Source: Roseibium aggregatum
GTDB lineage: Bacteria > Pseudomonadota > Alphaproteobacteria > Rhizobiales > Stappiaceae
DNA length: 64,000 nt
Direction of reading: 5' to 3'
Assembly: GCF_017309185.1 (NCBI RefSeq)
Contig: NZ_JAEKJZ010000007.1
Location: 232,154-296,153 of the forward strand
Positions within the stretch are counted from its first letter, which is position 1. Each line of letters starts with the position of its first letter. The notes beneath the pieces are model-generated. The model ran no database searches, was not told the DNA's origin, and worked only from the letters and a program-made list of their open reading frames with translations. Of the stretch, positions 17,702-26,748 are shown piece by piece. Position numbers and translations under genes: made by a program.

Positions 17702-17986
17702 ACTGCCACACTCGAAGCAAGACATTGAATTAAATAAGATTTTTAAACAACACTCCAAAACAGACCCCACTGGAAGGCGGCAAGCTTTGCCGGACAGGCA
17801 ATGCATGCCTGCCATGCCGGGCAAGCCTGCCCCTAAAAATTGGCTTTGGAACCGCTTGTCTGTATAGTGCCGCGAATTTTGAAACGGTCCGCGGATCGGC
17901 GCGCCGCCAGCCCAGCGCGAGAGCGCCACCCCTCGGGGTCCGGCCCTGCCGCCCCGATCCGCCAAACGCCTCTGGAAGTCAACGAA
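17702..17986. other. divergent upstream region of fliK and mnmA
   Basis: About 285 bases hold short hairpins, CGGCAA-GCT-TTGCCG at 17778-17792 and a CAGGCA/TGCCTG repeat at about 17795-17811. No gene is seen; the in-frame extension of mnmA through this region lacks family features. Confidence 0.45.
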
Positions 17987-19165
17987 ATGAACAACAGTCT
18001 GGATCTGCCCGGCCACCCGGAGGACACGCGCGTCGTCGTCGCCATGTCCGGCGGCGTCGACAGCTCCGTCGTCGCCGCGCTGATGAAGGCGGAAGGCTAT
18101 GACGTCATCGGCGTCACCCTGCAGCTCTACGACCATGGCGCGGCGGTCGCCAAGGCCAAGTCCTGCTGCGCCGGGGTCGACATTCACGACGCGCGGCGCG
18201 CGGCGGAGGTGATCGGCATTCCGCACTACGTGCTGGACTATGAAAGCCGCTTCAAGGAACAGGTCATGGACCGTTTCGCCGACAGCTACATCGCCGGCGA
18301 AACCCCGATCCCCTGCGTCTCCTGCAACCAGACCGTAAAGTTCACCGATCTTCTGAAGACCGCGAAGGACCTCGGCGCCGACGCGCTGGCCACGGGCCAC
18401 TATGTGCGCTCCGCGCAAAAGGGCAACAAGCGCGCGCTCTACCGCCCGGCCGACCTCGACCGCGACCAGAGCTATTTCCTGTTCGCCACCACCCAGGAGC
18501 AGCTCGACTTCGTCCGCTTCCCCCTGGGCGGCATGCCCAAGGCGAAGGTGCGCGAACTCGCCGCCGAATTCGGCCTTTCCGTCGCCAACAAGCCGGACAG
18601 CCAGGACATCTGCTTCGTGCCGAACGGCGACTACGCCGAGGTGATCCGCAAGCTTCGCCCCAACGCTGCCGAATCCGGCGACATCGTTCATATGGACGGG
18701 CGGGTGCTCGGACGCCATGACGGCATTATCCACTACACCATCGGCCAGCGCCGGGGCCTCGGGGTCGCAACCGGAGAACCGCTCTACGTGGTCCGTCTGG
18801 ATGCCGATGCGCGCCGAGTCGTCGTCGGCCCGCGCGAGGCGCTTGCCACGAAGACGATCCTCTTGCGCGAAATGAACTGGATCGGCGACCAGCCGCTCGA
18901 TGAGGGCGACGAGATCGAGGTCTTCGCCAAGGTCCGCTCGACCCGTCCGCCGGCACCCGCCACACTGAAGATCCTCAACGGCAAGGCCTTTGTCGATCTG
19001 ATGAACGGCGAAACCGGCGTCGCTCCGGGGCAGGCCTGCGTCTTCTTCGACAGCGACGACGAGACCGCCAGGGTTCTGGGCGGCGGCTGGATCCACAAGA
19101 CGGAACGCACCGGCGACTGGGCAGTCGATTTTCCACAAGGCGAACGCCCGGTTTCCGCGGCCTGA
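17987..19165 (+). CDS. mnmA: tRNA-specific 2-thiouridylase MnmA
   Basis: MnmA (TrmU) inserts sulphur at C2 of wobble uridine 34 in tRNA for Lys, Glu and Gln. The PP-loop motif VVVAMSGGVDSSVVAALM lies near residue 15, the first catalytic cysteine is in TPIPCVSCNQTVKF, and the second in DSQDICFVPNGDY. The C-terminal beta-barrel includes GQRRGLGVATGEPLYVV. The ATG at 17987 is preferred, with GGAAG upstream; an extended frame upstream is unrelated to the family. Length of 392 residues is typical. Confidence 0.96.
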   Translation: MNNSLDLPGHPEDTRVVVAMSGGVDSSVVAALMKAEGYDVIGVTLQLYDHGAAVAKAKSCCAGVDIHDARRAAEVIGIPHYVLDYESRFKEQVMDRFADSYIAGETPIPCVSCNQTVKFTDLLKTAKDLGADALATGHYVRSAQKGNKRALYRPADLDRDQSYFLFATTQEQLDFVRFPLGGMPKAKVRELAAEFGLSVANKPDSQDICFVPNGDYAEVIRKLRPNAAESGDIVHMDGRVLGRHDGIIHYTIGQRRGLGVATGEPLYVVRLDADARRVVVGPREALATKTILLREMNWIGDQPLDEGDEIEVFAKVRSTRPPAPATLKILNGKAFVDLMNGETGVAPGQACVFFDSDDETARVLGGGWIHKTERTGDWAVDFPQGERPVSAA

Positions 19166-19218
19166 ACGTCCTGCCCGGGCGCGGGAAAAAACTTTGCGGA
19201 CAGGCGCGGATTCCCCGC

Positions 19219-19247
19219 TTGACGCCTGCCCGCAGCCTCACTATAAG
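19219..19247 (+). promoter_or_regulatory. sigma-70-type promoter of tRNA-Met
   Basis: TTGACG (19219-19224) and TATAAG (19242-19247) are separated by exactly 17 bases and lie 46 bases upstream of the tRNA. This is a strong match to a housekeeping promoter. Confidence 0.75.
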
Positions 19248-19293
19248 CACCCCACGTCGCGCGGGCCTCATTGCAAGGCCTGTCGCCCTGGAT

Positions 19294-19370
19294 GGCGGAG
19301 TAGCTCAGCCGGTTAGAGCAGCGGAATCATAATCCGCGTGTCGGGGGTTCGAGTCCCTCCTCCGCTACCA
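19294..19370 (+). tRNA. tRNA-Met (CAU), elongator type
   Basis: The 77-base cloverleaf has acceptor GGCGGAG pairing with CTCCGCT (one G-U), D-arm AGCTCAG..GAGCA, anticodon stem GCGGA/TCCGC around a seven-base loop with CAT, a T-arm with GTTCGAGTC, and an encoded CCA. The 3' half overlaps the end of the divergent serine-recombinase gene, marking it as an integration target. Confidence 0.93.
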
Positions 19371-20958
19371 CCAATCCCCACACCCGTTTGACGCCATTGG
19401 GGTAGGCGTGCTCGCCAAGGATCGAGTTAAGGCGTCCAGCAATCTCGATCTCGACGGCACCTGGTTCTGAGGGATCGCGATAGACAGTCACCGTTTCGAC
19501 GAGTTCCCTTATTGCTTCAGCGCATTCCCGGTCGCCCGAACGGATGCCTTCCGCGAGTGTATCTTGCAAGTTTTCGAGTTGGTCTTCGTAGCGCTTCAGG
19601 ATAGCAGGATGCAGCGTTACCGCCTCGAAGGCGGGCGGAGCTTTCTCCAACTCAGTCAGCACCGCCTGGCGCTCGTGGTAGAGTTCCGTCGAGCGGGGGC
19701 CGATCACATGTGGATCGCCGATGCCTTTAGCGAGATGATCGACCAATCGGTCAATCTCACGCTTGAGCTGACCGGAACGCCGCTCAAGCCGCGTTCGAAT
19801 GGAGTCGGCCTCCGCCGACAGACGCTTGCGCTCCTCGTGATAGGTCTTCACGTATTCAGCAAGCACCTTGGGGCTCTTCATCTCGGATCGCAGTCCGGCC
19901 AGAACCGCGGCTTCCACGGTTTCGAGATAGAAGGTCTTCGGATCGGGACATGACCCGCTTTCCGTCGCGGCCGAACACCTGATACGGATACGGCCCGACT
20001 TGTCCTTGCCGTTTGTCGACATGCCCGATCCGCATGCGCCGCACCGAAGCAGCCCCGAAAGCATATGGCGCGGCCGGCGATAGTGGTGTGGATGGTCAAG
20101 GCTGCGCTCGCGTTTGCGCGCCTGCGCCTGCTCGAACAGTTCGCGGCTGACAATTGCGAGTTCTGGCACGTTGGACGACTGCCACTCTTCTTTCGGATTG
20201 GGGCGAGACACACGACGGCCAGTGTCGGGGTCCTTCACCATCCGCACCTTATTCCAGACAAGCCGACCACCGTAGAGTTCGTTCTGCAGGATGCCCGTGC
20301 CACGCTGCAGGTTGCCGTTGATCGTCGAAGCGTTCCATTTTGCTCTGCGAGGAGGCGGAACGTCGTCGCTATTGAGGTTACGCGCGATATCGCGCGGCGT
20401 GCGCCCCGAGACATATTCCTGGAATATGCGACGGATGATTTCTGCCTCGTCTTCGACGATCTGCCTCTTTCCCGGCTCACCCGGAACCGATGCGTAGCCG
20501 TAAGTTAATCCACCTGCGTTGAGGCCTTGTCCGACACGCCCTGCCTGACCTCGGCGAATTTTGTGCGCGTTGTCTTCACGATAGAGCTGACCGACCAGCC
20601 CCCGGAGACCGACAAGAACCGTGTTGGCGACGCCATCATGCACCGCGCGAATTTCGATATTGAGAAAGGATAGGCGTTTATGAATGCCCGCTAGGTCCTC
20701 CATATCACGAGAGAGCCTATCAAGTGCTTCAATAACAACGACATCAAACTCGCCATCCCGCGCGGCATCCATGAGTTTGACGAGACCTTCTCGTCCAAAA
20801 ACTGAAGCACCCGACCGGGCTCTATCTTCGAAGGTCGCGATGACTGTTAAATTGTGCTCTACCGCATGTTTCCTGCATAAAGTGAACTGATCCTCAATCG
20901 ATCGTTCATTTTGCAGGTCGGTGGAAAATCTCGCGTAAATTGCCGCGCGTTTCGACAT
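19327..20958 (-). CDS. large serine recombinase (integrase) ending inside tRNA-Met
   Basis: This 543-residue protein is a large serine integrase. The N-terminal resolvase domain holds the catalytic serine (YARFSTD, Ser12) and the conserved EALDRLSRD segment. A recombinase domain, a zinc ribbon (CGACGSG ... RCSA .. CPDP) and a coiled-coil C-terminal region follow. Its last codons (AEEGLEPPTRGL) are the reverse complement of the tRNA-Met 3' half, so the gene abuts or overlaps the attachment site. The ATG at 20958 begins MSKRAAIYARFS. It probably integrated all or part of the adjoining island. Confidence 0.92.
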   Translation of the reverse strand: MSKRAAIYARFSTDLQNERSIEDQFTLCRKHAVEHNLTVIATFEDRARSGASVFGREGLVKLMDAARDGEFDVVVIEALDRLSRDMEDLAGIHKRLSFLNIEIRAVHDGVANTVLVGLRGLVGQLYREDNAHKIRRGQAGRVGQGLNAGGLTYGYASVPGEPGKRQIVEDEAEIIRRIFQEYVSGRTPRDIARNLNSDDVPPPRRAKWNASTINGNLQRGTGILQNELYGGRLVWNKVRMVKDPDTGRRVSRPNPKEEWQSSNVPELAIVSRELFEQAQARKRERSLDHPHHYRRPRHMLSGLLRCGACGSGMSTNGKDKSGRIRIRCSAATESGSCPDPKTFYLETVEAAVLAGLRSEMKSPKVLAEYVKTYHEERKRLSAEADSIRTRLERRSGQLKREIDRLVDHLAKGIGDPHVIGPRSTELYHERQAVLTELEKAPPAFEAVTLHPAILKRYEDQLENLQDTLAEGIRSGDRECAEAIRELVETVTVYRDPSEPGAVEIEIAGRLNSILGEHAYPNGVKRVWGLVVAEEGLEPPTRGL

Positions 20959-21220
20959 GACTTGCGCTCCCAGTTACTTGGCGCGCATGGTCTTCTCTGG
21001 CGGCTTGCCGTGCGAGAACTCGCGCGATTTTGAGAATCGCATCATCAACCTGTGCGTGCAACTCCTTTCCTGAAGCAGCTAGACATTCATGACCTTCAAG
21101 CTCATCGGTAGGAGACTGCGTAGTGCTTACCTGCGCGCCTTCGGAAAACCCCTGCGACCTATACCTTCTGGAGGCACGAACTAACGAAGCTTCGGCAATT
21201 TTCTTGCTGCAATCGGTCAT
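20906..21220 (-). CDS. small hypothetical protein upstream of the recombinase
   Basis: A 104-residue frame starts with ATG and overlaps the recombinase start by 53 bases. Its C-terminal part (QVDDAILKIARVLARQAAREDHARQV) forms an amphipathic helix of a kind I associate with small partner proteins encoded just before recombinases in rhizobial islands; that is recollection, not a search result. No domain name is assigned. The overlap suggests either translational coupling or a spurious frame. Confidence 0.45.
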   Translation of the reverse strand: MTDCSKKIAEASLVRASRRYRSQGFSEGAQVSTTQSPTDELEGHECLAASGKELHAQVDDAILKIARVLARQAAREDHARQVTGSASHVETRGNLREIFHRPAK

Positions 21221-21482
21221 AGGAACGACCGTGAGGTGCAGCAGCGATTTAAGAAAGGCCTTTCTGGCATAGTTCGTGGGCCAGCGTGAAATGGCGTGTA
21301 AATCGGATGCAGCTGATGATTGCGAATGTCCGGGAATTCGAAATCCGTATGGGACAAGTACGCCTGAAGATACAAAGCAAATTGTCTTGAAAAGATCTGG
21401 CCTTGCAGGATGGCAAAGTACGAGTAATTCAACGTCGACCTTGGACTATGCACATCCCCTACTAGATCTCGCGGGGTCGATG
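21221..21482. other. non-coding stretch before the tRNA-Arg scar
   Basis: No supported gene is seen between the small recombinase partner and the tRNA fragment. The sequence is less GC-rich than the chromosome, consistent with an acquired region. Confidence 0.4.
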
Positions 21483-21534
21483 TGTTGCGCTCCGAAGGCA
21501 GAGGTCACAGGTTCGAATCCTGTCGGGTGCGCCA
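21483..21534 (+). pseudogene. 3' fragment of tRNA-Arg (CCG), probable att scar
   Basis: The sequence from the anticodon arm (loop CTCCGAA) through the T-arm (GTTCGAATC) to CGGGTGC-G-CCA matches the 3' half of a bacterial tRNA-Arg(CCG). The D-arm and 5' acceptor are absent, and the anticodon stem has one mismatch. A 3' tRNA fragment like this is the normal trace of an element that integrated into a tRNA-Arg gene. Confidence 0.75.
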
Positions 21535-21790
21535 GTTTTTTAGCATAAATTCAGCAGCTTAACAAGATTCCACTGAGGCCGACTAGCACGGCAACTAGCT
21601 CCCGGAAGCACCACGGAAGCACCTGGAATCGGGTTCTCTGGACTCGTAAATCCAATTTGAAGCAGTTTCAGTAGACGTGCCACGTGCTGCATGTTGAAGC
21701 AATCTGAGTGCAAGATTGCTTGGGTCGATAATTGCGGCGGTCCTGAAACTCCGCTACCACTGGCATATTAGGAAGCCGGACAATCACGCG

Positions 21791-22717
21791 ATGAGACGTT
21801 TGCCGCCGCTTAAGGCCCTCCACGCATTTGAAGCCGCTGCGCGCCATGAAAGCGTAACCAAGGCTGCTGACGAATTGAACGTCAGCCACAGCGCAATTAG
21901 CCAACAAATCAAGTTGCTCGAGCACTACTTTAACCAGAAGCTATTTCGCAAAAAGGGAAACGGACTTGAACTCATGCCCAAGGCCCGAAATTATTTGCAG
22001 GATATCAAGCAAAGTCTCGATCTCATTGCCGTTGCTTCAGAAAATCTTTCAAGTTCAGGCGTTTTGAACCGCGTTCGGGTCAATGCAACGCCGACTTTCA
22101 CTACACAGTGGCTAATACCTCGAACTGCCGATTTTCAACGGGCCTTCCCTAGAATCGAGGTCAGAATCGAAACGTCGACGACCGATGAATTGCGCATGGA
22201 GGCAGAGAACAATGACTTGATAATCCGGCGCTACTCGATGAAACAGTCGGGAATGGAATGCGTACGCATTCTCGACGATGAAACAATTGCGGTTATTTCA
22301 CCCGGCCTGCTGAGTGGAAACCACATAGAAGAACCCGCGGATCTTCTAAATTACAATTTGTTACATATTAGAAGTCGAATTTCGGCTTGGCCAAACTGGT
22401 TTAAGAAAGCAGGAATCGAGGCGAGCCGGACGTTAAAAGGCCAAGTGTTCGATCATATCTTGATGAGCATCGCAGCCGCCAGAAACGGCGCCGGGATATG
22501 CCTGACACCGAGAATATTTGTAGAGGAGGAACTCCGCGACAACAGGCTGGTCAACCTGTGTCCGGATATCACCGTTGTCGGTTCCGGTTTCTATGCACTT
22601 TATGACGGACAAAACAGAAGCATCCGCAATATTGAAAAATTGATCGACTGGCTGACACGACGGTCGCCGGATAGCAGGCCAAACGATGCGGACATCGAGT
22701 GGGAACTCTACTCTTGA
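21791..22717 (+). CDS. LysR-family regulator (GcvA-like) of the phosphonoalanine cassette
   Basis: The 308-residue protein has an N-terminal winged helix (LKALHAFEAAARHESVTKAADELNVSHSAISQQIKLLE) and a periplasmic-binding-like effector domain, as in GcvA-type LysR proteins. The ATG at 21791 places the helix-turn-helix at the usual distance; a longer frame has no support. It lies upstream of, and in the same direction as, the ABC importer, with an 18-base inverted repeat between them that could be its operator. By position it would sense a phosphonate or amino-acid ligand, which is inference. Confidence 0.85.
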   Translation: MRRLPPLKALHAFEAAARHESVTKAADELNVSHSAISQQIKLLEHYFNQKLFRKKGNGLELMPKARNYLQDIKQSLDLIAVASENLSSSGVLNRVRVNATPTFTTQWLIPRTADFQRAFPRIEVRIETSTTDELRMEAENNDLIIRRYSMKQSGMECVRILDDETIAVISPGLLSGNHIEEPADLLNYNLLHIRSRISAWPNWFKKAGIEASRTLKGQVFDHILMSIAAARNGAGICLTPRIFVEEELRDNRLVNLCPDITVVGSGFYALYDGQNRSIRNIEKLIDWLTRRSPDSRPNDADIEWELYS

Positions 22718-22867
22718 GTGGACCTGCAAAAGGAAACGGCGCTCTCCCGCAGTAGCATTCTGCGACTTCCCCCCATTCCCAGAGTGTTACAGATTCGTCA
22801 TAAAAACTTAATCACCGCCCAAATTCCTGGAGAATTTCAGCAATATCAAGCCGTCTAATTAAGTATT

Positions 22868-22885
22868 TCTAACATTTTCGTTAGA
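22868..22885. promoter_or_regulatory. possible LysR operator
   Basis: TCTAAC-ATTTTC-GTTAGA is a perfect inverted repeat, about 90 bases before the importer start. A second repeat, GGCACA-N8-TGTGCC, lies at 22930-22949 near the likely transcription start. LysR regulators commonly bind an upstream and a downstream site in this geometry. Confidence 0.5.
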
Positions 22886-22976
22886 TTGAAACGCTATCTT
22901 TCTCGTTTGCCGCATCCCCTAATGAAGCGGGCACAACATTTACTGTGCCAAAGCTAATACGTTTGGGGGGCTAGGT

Positions 22977-24056
22977 TTGACTGAAGTCAACTTAAGCAAC
23001 ATCAAGAAATCCTATAGCGATTTCGAGGTTCTAAAAAACATTAGTCGAAAAATTTGCGACGGAACCTTCTTCACATTGCTTGGCCCAAGCGGCTGTGGCA
23101 AGACAACTTTGCTTCGCGTTGTGGCAGGATTCGTGACTCCGACAGCGGGCTCTGTCAGCTTCGGTCCCGAAGATGTGACACATGTCGCTCCGCATCGGCG
23201 CGAGATTGGAATGGTTTTCCAGGACTACGCACTGTTTCCGGACAAAACGGTTTTTGAAAACGTTGCGTATGGCTTGAGAGCCAGAAAAAAGCCCAAGGAA
23301 GAAATCCAACGCAAGGTCGGTGAATACCTGGACCGCGTCGGACTCACCGGACTTGGTGGCAGATTACCGTCGGAAATGAGCGGAGGTCAGCGTCAGCGTG
23401 TTGCGCTTGCACGTGCCCTTGTGGTCGAGCCGCGTGTGCTTCTTATGGACGAGCCACTTTCAAACCTGGACGCTTCTCTCCGCGTCCAGATGCGCGATGT
23501 CATCCGGTCGCTGCAGCTAGAGACCCGAACAACAACGATTTTCGTAACTCATGACCAGGAAGAAGCCTTGGCCATGTCCGACGAGATCGCTGTCATGAAA
23601 GATGGTCGTATCGATCAGTGCGGTGCACCGGACGAAGTCTACAGAAACCCCATCTCTGCATATGTTTCTCGCTTCGTAGGGTCTGCCAATCTGCTTGCCG
23701 CCAAATACATCTGCACCGAGTCTGACGGCACAAGCGTTTGCGAAGTCAACGGAGCGACCGTTCGCGGCCGGCAGATGGCTGCGGCGGCTGACGGGAAGTA
23801 CCTGATGGTTGCCCGGCCTGAAAATCTCGGCATTCAGAAAGCTATTGGCACCCCTGGCCCGGGGCAGATAACCGGAAGGATTCAAACGCTTCAGTTCCAG
23901 GGATATCGTACAAATTTTCACGTTGTTCTGGACAACGGCGACGATGTTCATGTCAACGCGTTCGGGGAATCGGAAGCCTCTTCCCTCGAGCGGGGCGACC
24001 AGGTCGTCATCTCGTTCAACGACAAATGCCTCTTTGTTCCCGAGGCTTCGCGATGA
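22977..24056 (+). CDS. ABC transporter ATP-binding protein
   Basis: A 359-residue ATPase with Walker A GPSGCGKTT, Q-loop MVFQDYALFP, signature EMSGGQRQRVALARALV, Walker B VLLMDEPLSNLD, the H-loop VTHDQEEAL, and a C-terminal TOBE-type domain. This is the FbpC/PotA/PhnT class. The start is a TTG with GGGGGG-CTAGG upstream; no ATG or GTG fits better. Its stop overlaps the permease start (ATGA). With the permease and binding protein it forms an importer, probably for the phosphonate substrate of the cassette. Confidence 0.9.
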   Translation: MTEVNLSNIKKSYSDFEVLKNISRKICDGTFFTLLGPSGCGKTTLLRVVAGFVTPTAGSVSFGPEDVTHVAPHRREIGMVFQDYALFPDKTVFENVAYGLRARKKPKEEIQRKVGEYLDRVGLTGLGGRLPSEMSGGQRQRVALARALVVEPRVLLMDEPLSNLDASLRVQMRDVIRSLQLETRTTTIFVTHDQEEALAMSDEIAVMKDGRIDQCGAPDEVYRNPISAYVSRFVGSANLLAAKYICTESDGTSVCEVNGATVRGRQMAAAADGKYLMVARPENLGIQKAIGTPGPGQITGRIQTLQFQGYRTNFHVVLDNGDDVHVNAFGESEASSLERGDQVVISFNDKCLFVPEASR

Positions 24057-25693
24057 ACAGGTTCTTCCCTTGGGGCTTTCTCAGCCTGATCGCACTGGCC
24101 TTTCTGCTTCTGTTCATCGCCTATCCGATTTCGGGAATTCTGATGCGCAGCTTCATCGGCGAAAGCGGCACGTTTTCGTTCGAAGGCTTCACCATTTTCC
24201 TGTCGAAGGGCAAATATCTGGAAGCCCTGCTCAATTCGATCATTCTCGGTGTGACGGTCACCTTCACCTGCACGGTCGTCGGGGTCTTTCTTGCCTTCAT
24301 CGTCGCCAGATACGAAATCCCCTTCGGCGGCATCGTTTTTTTGCTGCCGCTCTCCGTTCTCATCATCCCCGAGCTAATCTCGGCGCAATCCTGGATCATG
24401 GTGTTCGGCAACAACGGTCTGGTTACAAATGCCCTCAAGGCATTGGGCATCCCGTTTCCGAGGTTCTACGGTTGGTTCGGGCTGGTCTACGTCATGACGC
24501 TGACCTTCTACGTCCACATCTTCCTTGCCGCGCTGGCCGCACTCAGGGGCTTCGATCACAGCTTGGAAGAAGCCGGTCTGAGCCTCGGAACAGCTCCGCT
24601 GGCGACCTATTTCAAGGTGGTGTTCCCCACCATCACGCCAGCCGTACTTTCGGCGGGTCTCATCGTCTTCACACTTGTGGTGGGCAATTTCGCGATCGCC
24701 ATCAACCTTGGACAGCGCGTTCCGTTGCTGTCCGTAATGACCTATCGCAGTTTCATCAGCGAACTTGGCGGCAACCCCACAATGCAGTCGACGCTGGCGA
24801 CGGTCTCCATTCTGCTGGTGGCCTCCGTTCTATTCTTGCAGAAATGGTACATCAGCAAGCGAAACTATCACATGGTTGCCGGCCGGACCCCACCGAGGGC
24901 AAAGCTGACCGGTTGGAAATCCCTCCTGGCCTCGGGAAGCGCCGGGTTCATCATTGTGCTTTCGTTGCTGCCGGCGCTCGTCGTGCTCGTGGGTTCATTC
25001 ACTCAGTCCCGCGGCCCCGTGATGTATTGGGGACAGTTCACCCTCGACAACTATTCCCGGATCTGGGAATTCAACCTGGCTGTCATTGGCAATTCCTTGC
25101 GGTTTGCCACACTTGCAACAGTGCTCGGAGTGATCTTTGCAACACTGGTGTCCTACCTCCTCGTGAAGAAGCGCAACCCGCTGAGCGCGACCCTGGACTA
25201 TCTGCTGTTGCTGCCCTTGACCATTTCCGGAACGGTTCTTGGGATTGCGCTGGCTCAGGGCTATAACACAGGCCCACTGGTTCTGACGGGGACCGCCGCT
25301 CTGATGGTTTTGGCGATGATGTTGCGGCGCTTGCCTTTCGGCGTGCGCAACGCTTCCGCCAACCTGCACAACATATCCAATTCGCTGGAAGAAGCATCGG
25401 TCAGTCTCGGCGTCCCCCCGGTCCGGACCTTCTTCAACATCGTTCTGCCTTTGATGGCACCCGGCATTGCCGCGGCAGCCATCCTGACCTGGGTAACCAC
25501 GGTCGCAGAACTCAGTGCCAGCGTCGTCATCTATCAGGCCGGACAGGAAACTCTGCCTATTCAGATTTTCCGACTCATAAGCAGCGACCTGATGGCCCGG
25601 GCTTCAGCGTTCGGTGTGATCAACATGATCATCATCCTCGTTCCCGTCTTCTTCGGCATCAAGGTCATGAATGTGAAGCTCTTTTCATCCTGA
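24053..25693 (+). CDS. ABC transporter permease, two fused domains
   Basis: A 546-residue inner-membrane permease with two tandem binding-protein-dependent transport domains of about six helices each, as in FbpB-type single-chain permeases. EAA loops are visible near SLEEAGLSLGTAPLATYFKVVFP in the first half and SLEEASVSLGVPPVRTFFNIVLP in the second. The ATG at 24053 overlaps the ATPase stop. The arrangement is known for iron(III) and 2-aminoethylphosphonate importers; the cassette context favours a phosphonate. Confidence 0.9.
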   Translation: MNRFFPWGFLSLIALAFLLLFIAYPISGILMRSFIGESGTFSFEGFTIFLSKGKYLEALLNSIILGVTVTFTCTVVGVFLAFIVARYEIPFGGIVFLLPLSVLIIPELISAQSWIMVFGNNGLVTNALKALGIPFPRFYGWFGLVYVMTLTFYVHIFLAALAALRGFDHSLEEAGLSLGTAPLATYFKVVFPTITPAVLSAGLIVFTLVVGNFAIAINLGQRVPLLSVMTYRSFISELGGNPTMQSTLATVSILLVASVLFLQKWYISKRNYHMVAGRTPPRAKLTGWKSLLASGSAGFIIVLSLLPALVVLVGSFTQSRGPVMYWGQFTLDNYSRIWEFNLAVIGNSLRFATLATVLGVIFATLVSYLLVKKRNPLSATLDYLLLLPLTISGTVLGIALAQGYNTGPLVLTGTAALMVLAMMLRRLPFGVRNASANLHNISNSLEEASVSLGVPPVRTFFNIVLPLMAPGIAAAAILTWVTTVAELSASVVIYQAGQETLPIQIFRLISSDLMARASAFGVINMIIILVPVFFGIKVMNVKLFSS

Positions 25694-25711
25694 AAACCAA
25701 AGGGGAATACG

Positions 25712-26683
25712 ATGAAAGTAACACTTCTGAATATAGCAGCCGCAGCGATGATCGCCTTTTCAGGCGTCGCGTCGGCCGGCGAAGTAAATCTCTACACCTC
25801 CAACAGCGAGGACTCGGTAGCTCTGGCTCTCGATATCATCCGCGAGAAGGCGCCAGACATCAAAGTGAACGTCATTGCCGGCGGATCGGGCTCACTCCTC
25901 AGGCGCATCGATGCGGAAAAGGATGCGACCGTTGCGGATCTTTTCTGGAGCAGCGGATTTTCTACGCTGACCGGGTTCTCGAATCTCTTTGCGAAATACG
26001 ACTCCCCCGAGGTGGACAACCTCTATCCCGCTCTGCAGGCGAAAGACGCACCCTGGACTGGAACCAACACCCACGTAATGGTTCTGATGGTCAACAAGGA
26101 TGTCCTTGAAGGAGACGCGCCCACCTCATGGCAGGACATTATGGACGAAAGCTGGAAGGGCAAGGTCACGATGGCCGATCCGGCAAATTCGAGCTCCGCC
26201 TACGCCCAACTCTACGGCATCTACACGCTCTACGGCGAAGAGGGCGTTCAAAGGCTGGCCGACGTCGTTGAGACCCAAGGCAGCACCAGTGGTGTCTACA
26301 AAGCAGTCGCGCAGGGTGAATATCCCGTCGGCATGACGATGGAATACGCCGCCCAGAGGTACGTAGTCGGCGGGCAGCAGGAAATTGACGTGCTGTACCC
26401 GGAGGACGGCACCTTTTTGTCACCCGAAGGCCTTGCCCTGATTGCAAATGGCCCCAACCCGGAAGATGCGAAACGGGTCTATGACCTGCTCCTGTCGCAA
26501 AAAATGCAGGCAGCACTTGTCGGCCTTACCCTGCGCCGACCTTCGCGCATCGATATGGACGGTGCGCTGCAATTCAGCGGCCTGCCTTTGATGAAAGATC
26601 TGAAAATCATCGAAGTGGACCAGGGAGAGGCCGGGGCCAATCGAGACATGCTTCTGGAGCTTTGGGCAAAAGCAAGGGGCTAA
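25712..26683 (+). CDS. periplasmic substrate-binding protein
   Basis: The 323-residue protein has a signal peptide cleaved near VASA-GEV and a family-1 (AfuA/FbpA-like) binding fold: VNLYTSNSEDSVALALDIIREKAP, FWSSGF, DIMDESWKGKVTMADP and a late VYDLLLSQKMQAAL. It lies 18 bases after the permease. FbpA-type iron-binding tyrosines are not evident, and the catabolic neighbours suggest it binds phosphonoalanine or a related aminophosphonate. A terminator follows its stop. Confidence 0.85.
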   Translation: MKVTLLNIAAAAMIAFSGVASAGEVNLYTSNSEDSVALALDIIREKAPDIKVNVIAGGSGSLLRRIDAEKDATVADLFWSSGFSTLTGFSNLFAKYDSPEVDNLYPALQAKDAPWTGTNTHVMVLMVNKDVLEGDAPTSWQDIMDESWKGKVTMADPANSSSAYAQLYGIYTLYGEEGVQRLADVVETQGSTSGVYKAVAQGEYPVGMTMEYAAQRYVVGGQQEIDVLYPEDGTFLSPEGLALIANGPNPEDAKRVYDLLLSQKMQAALVGLTLRRPSRIDMDGALQFSGLPLMKDLKIIEVDQGEAGANRDMLLELWAKARG

Positions 26684-26701
26684 CACCTCCTCCCCCAACT
26701 A

Positions 26702-26727
26702 GGGGCCGCTGTGGCGGCCCCATTTTT
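26702..26727 (+). terminator. intrinsic terminator within the cassette
   Basis: GGGGCCGC-TGTG-GCGGCCCC is a perfect eight-base stem followed by ATTTTT. It lies between the binding-protein gene and the aminotransferase, so it would lower downstream expression relative to the importer or separate two units. Confidence 0.85.
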
Positions 26728-26748
26728 CAAAAGTCAAAGGACCAAAAG

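Noticed and set aside
16602..17867. Long plus-strand frame opposite fliK
   Set aside because: FliK has a recognisable C-terminal domain in the other strand; this frame is its low-complexity shadow.
17657..19138. Long minus-strand frame opposite mnmA
   Set aside because: MnmA has all catalytic motifs; this frame has none.
21483..21534. Functional tRNA-Arg gene
   Set aside because: The D-arm and 5' acceptor strand are absent and the anticodon stem has a mismatch, so it cannot fold as a whole tRNA.
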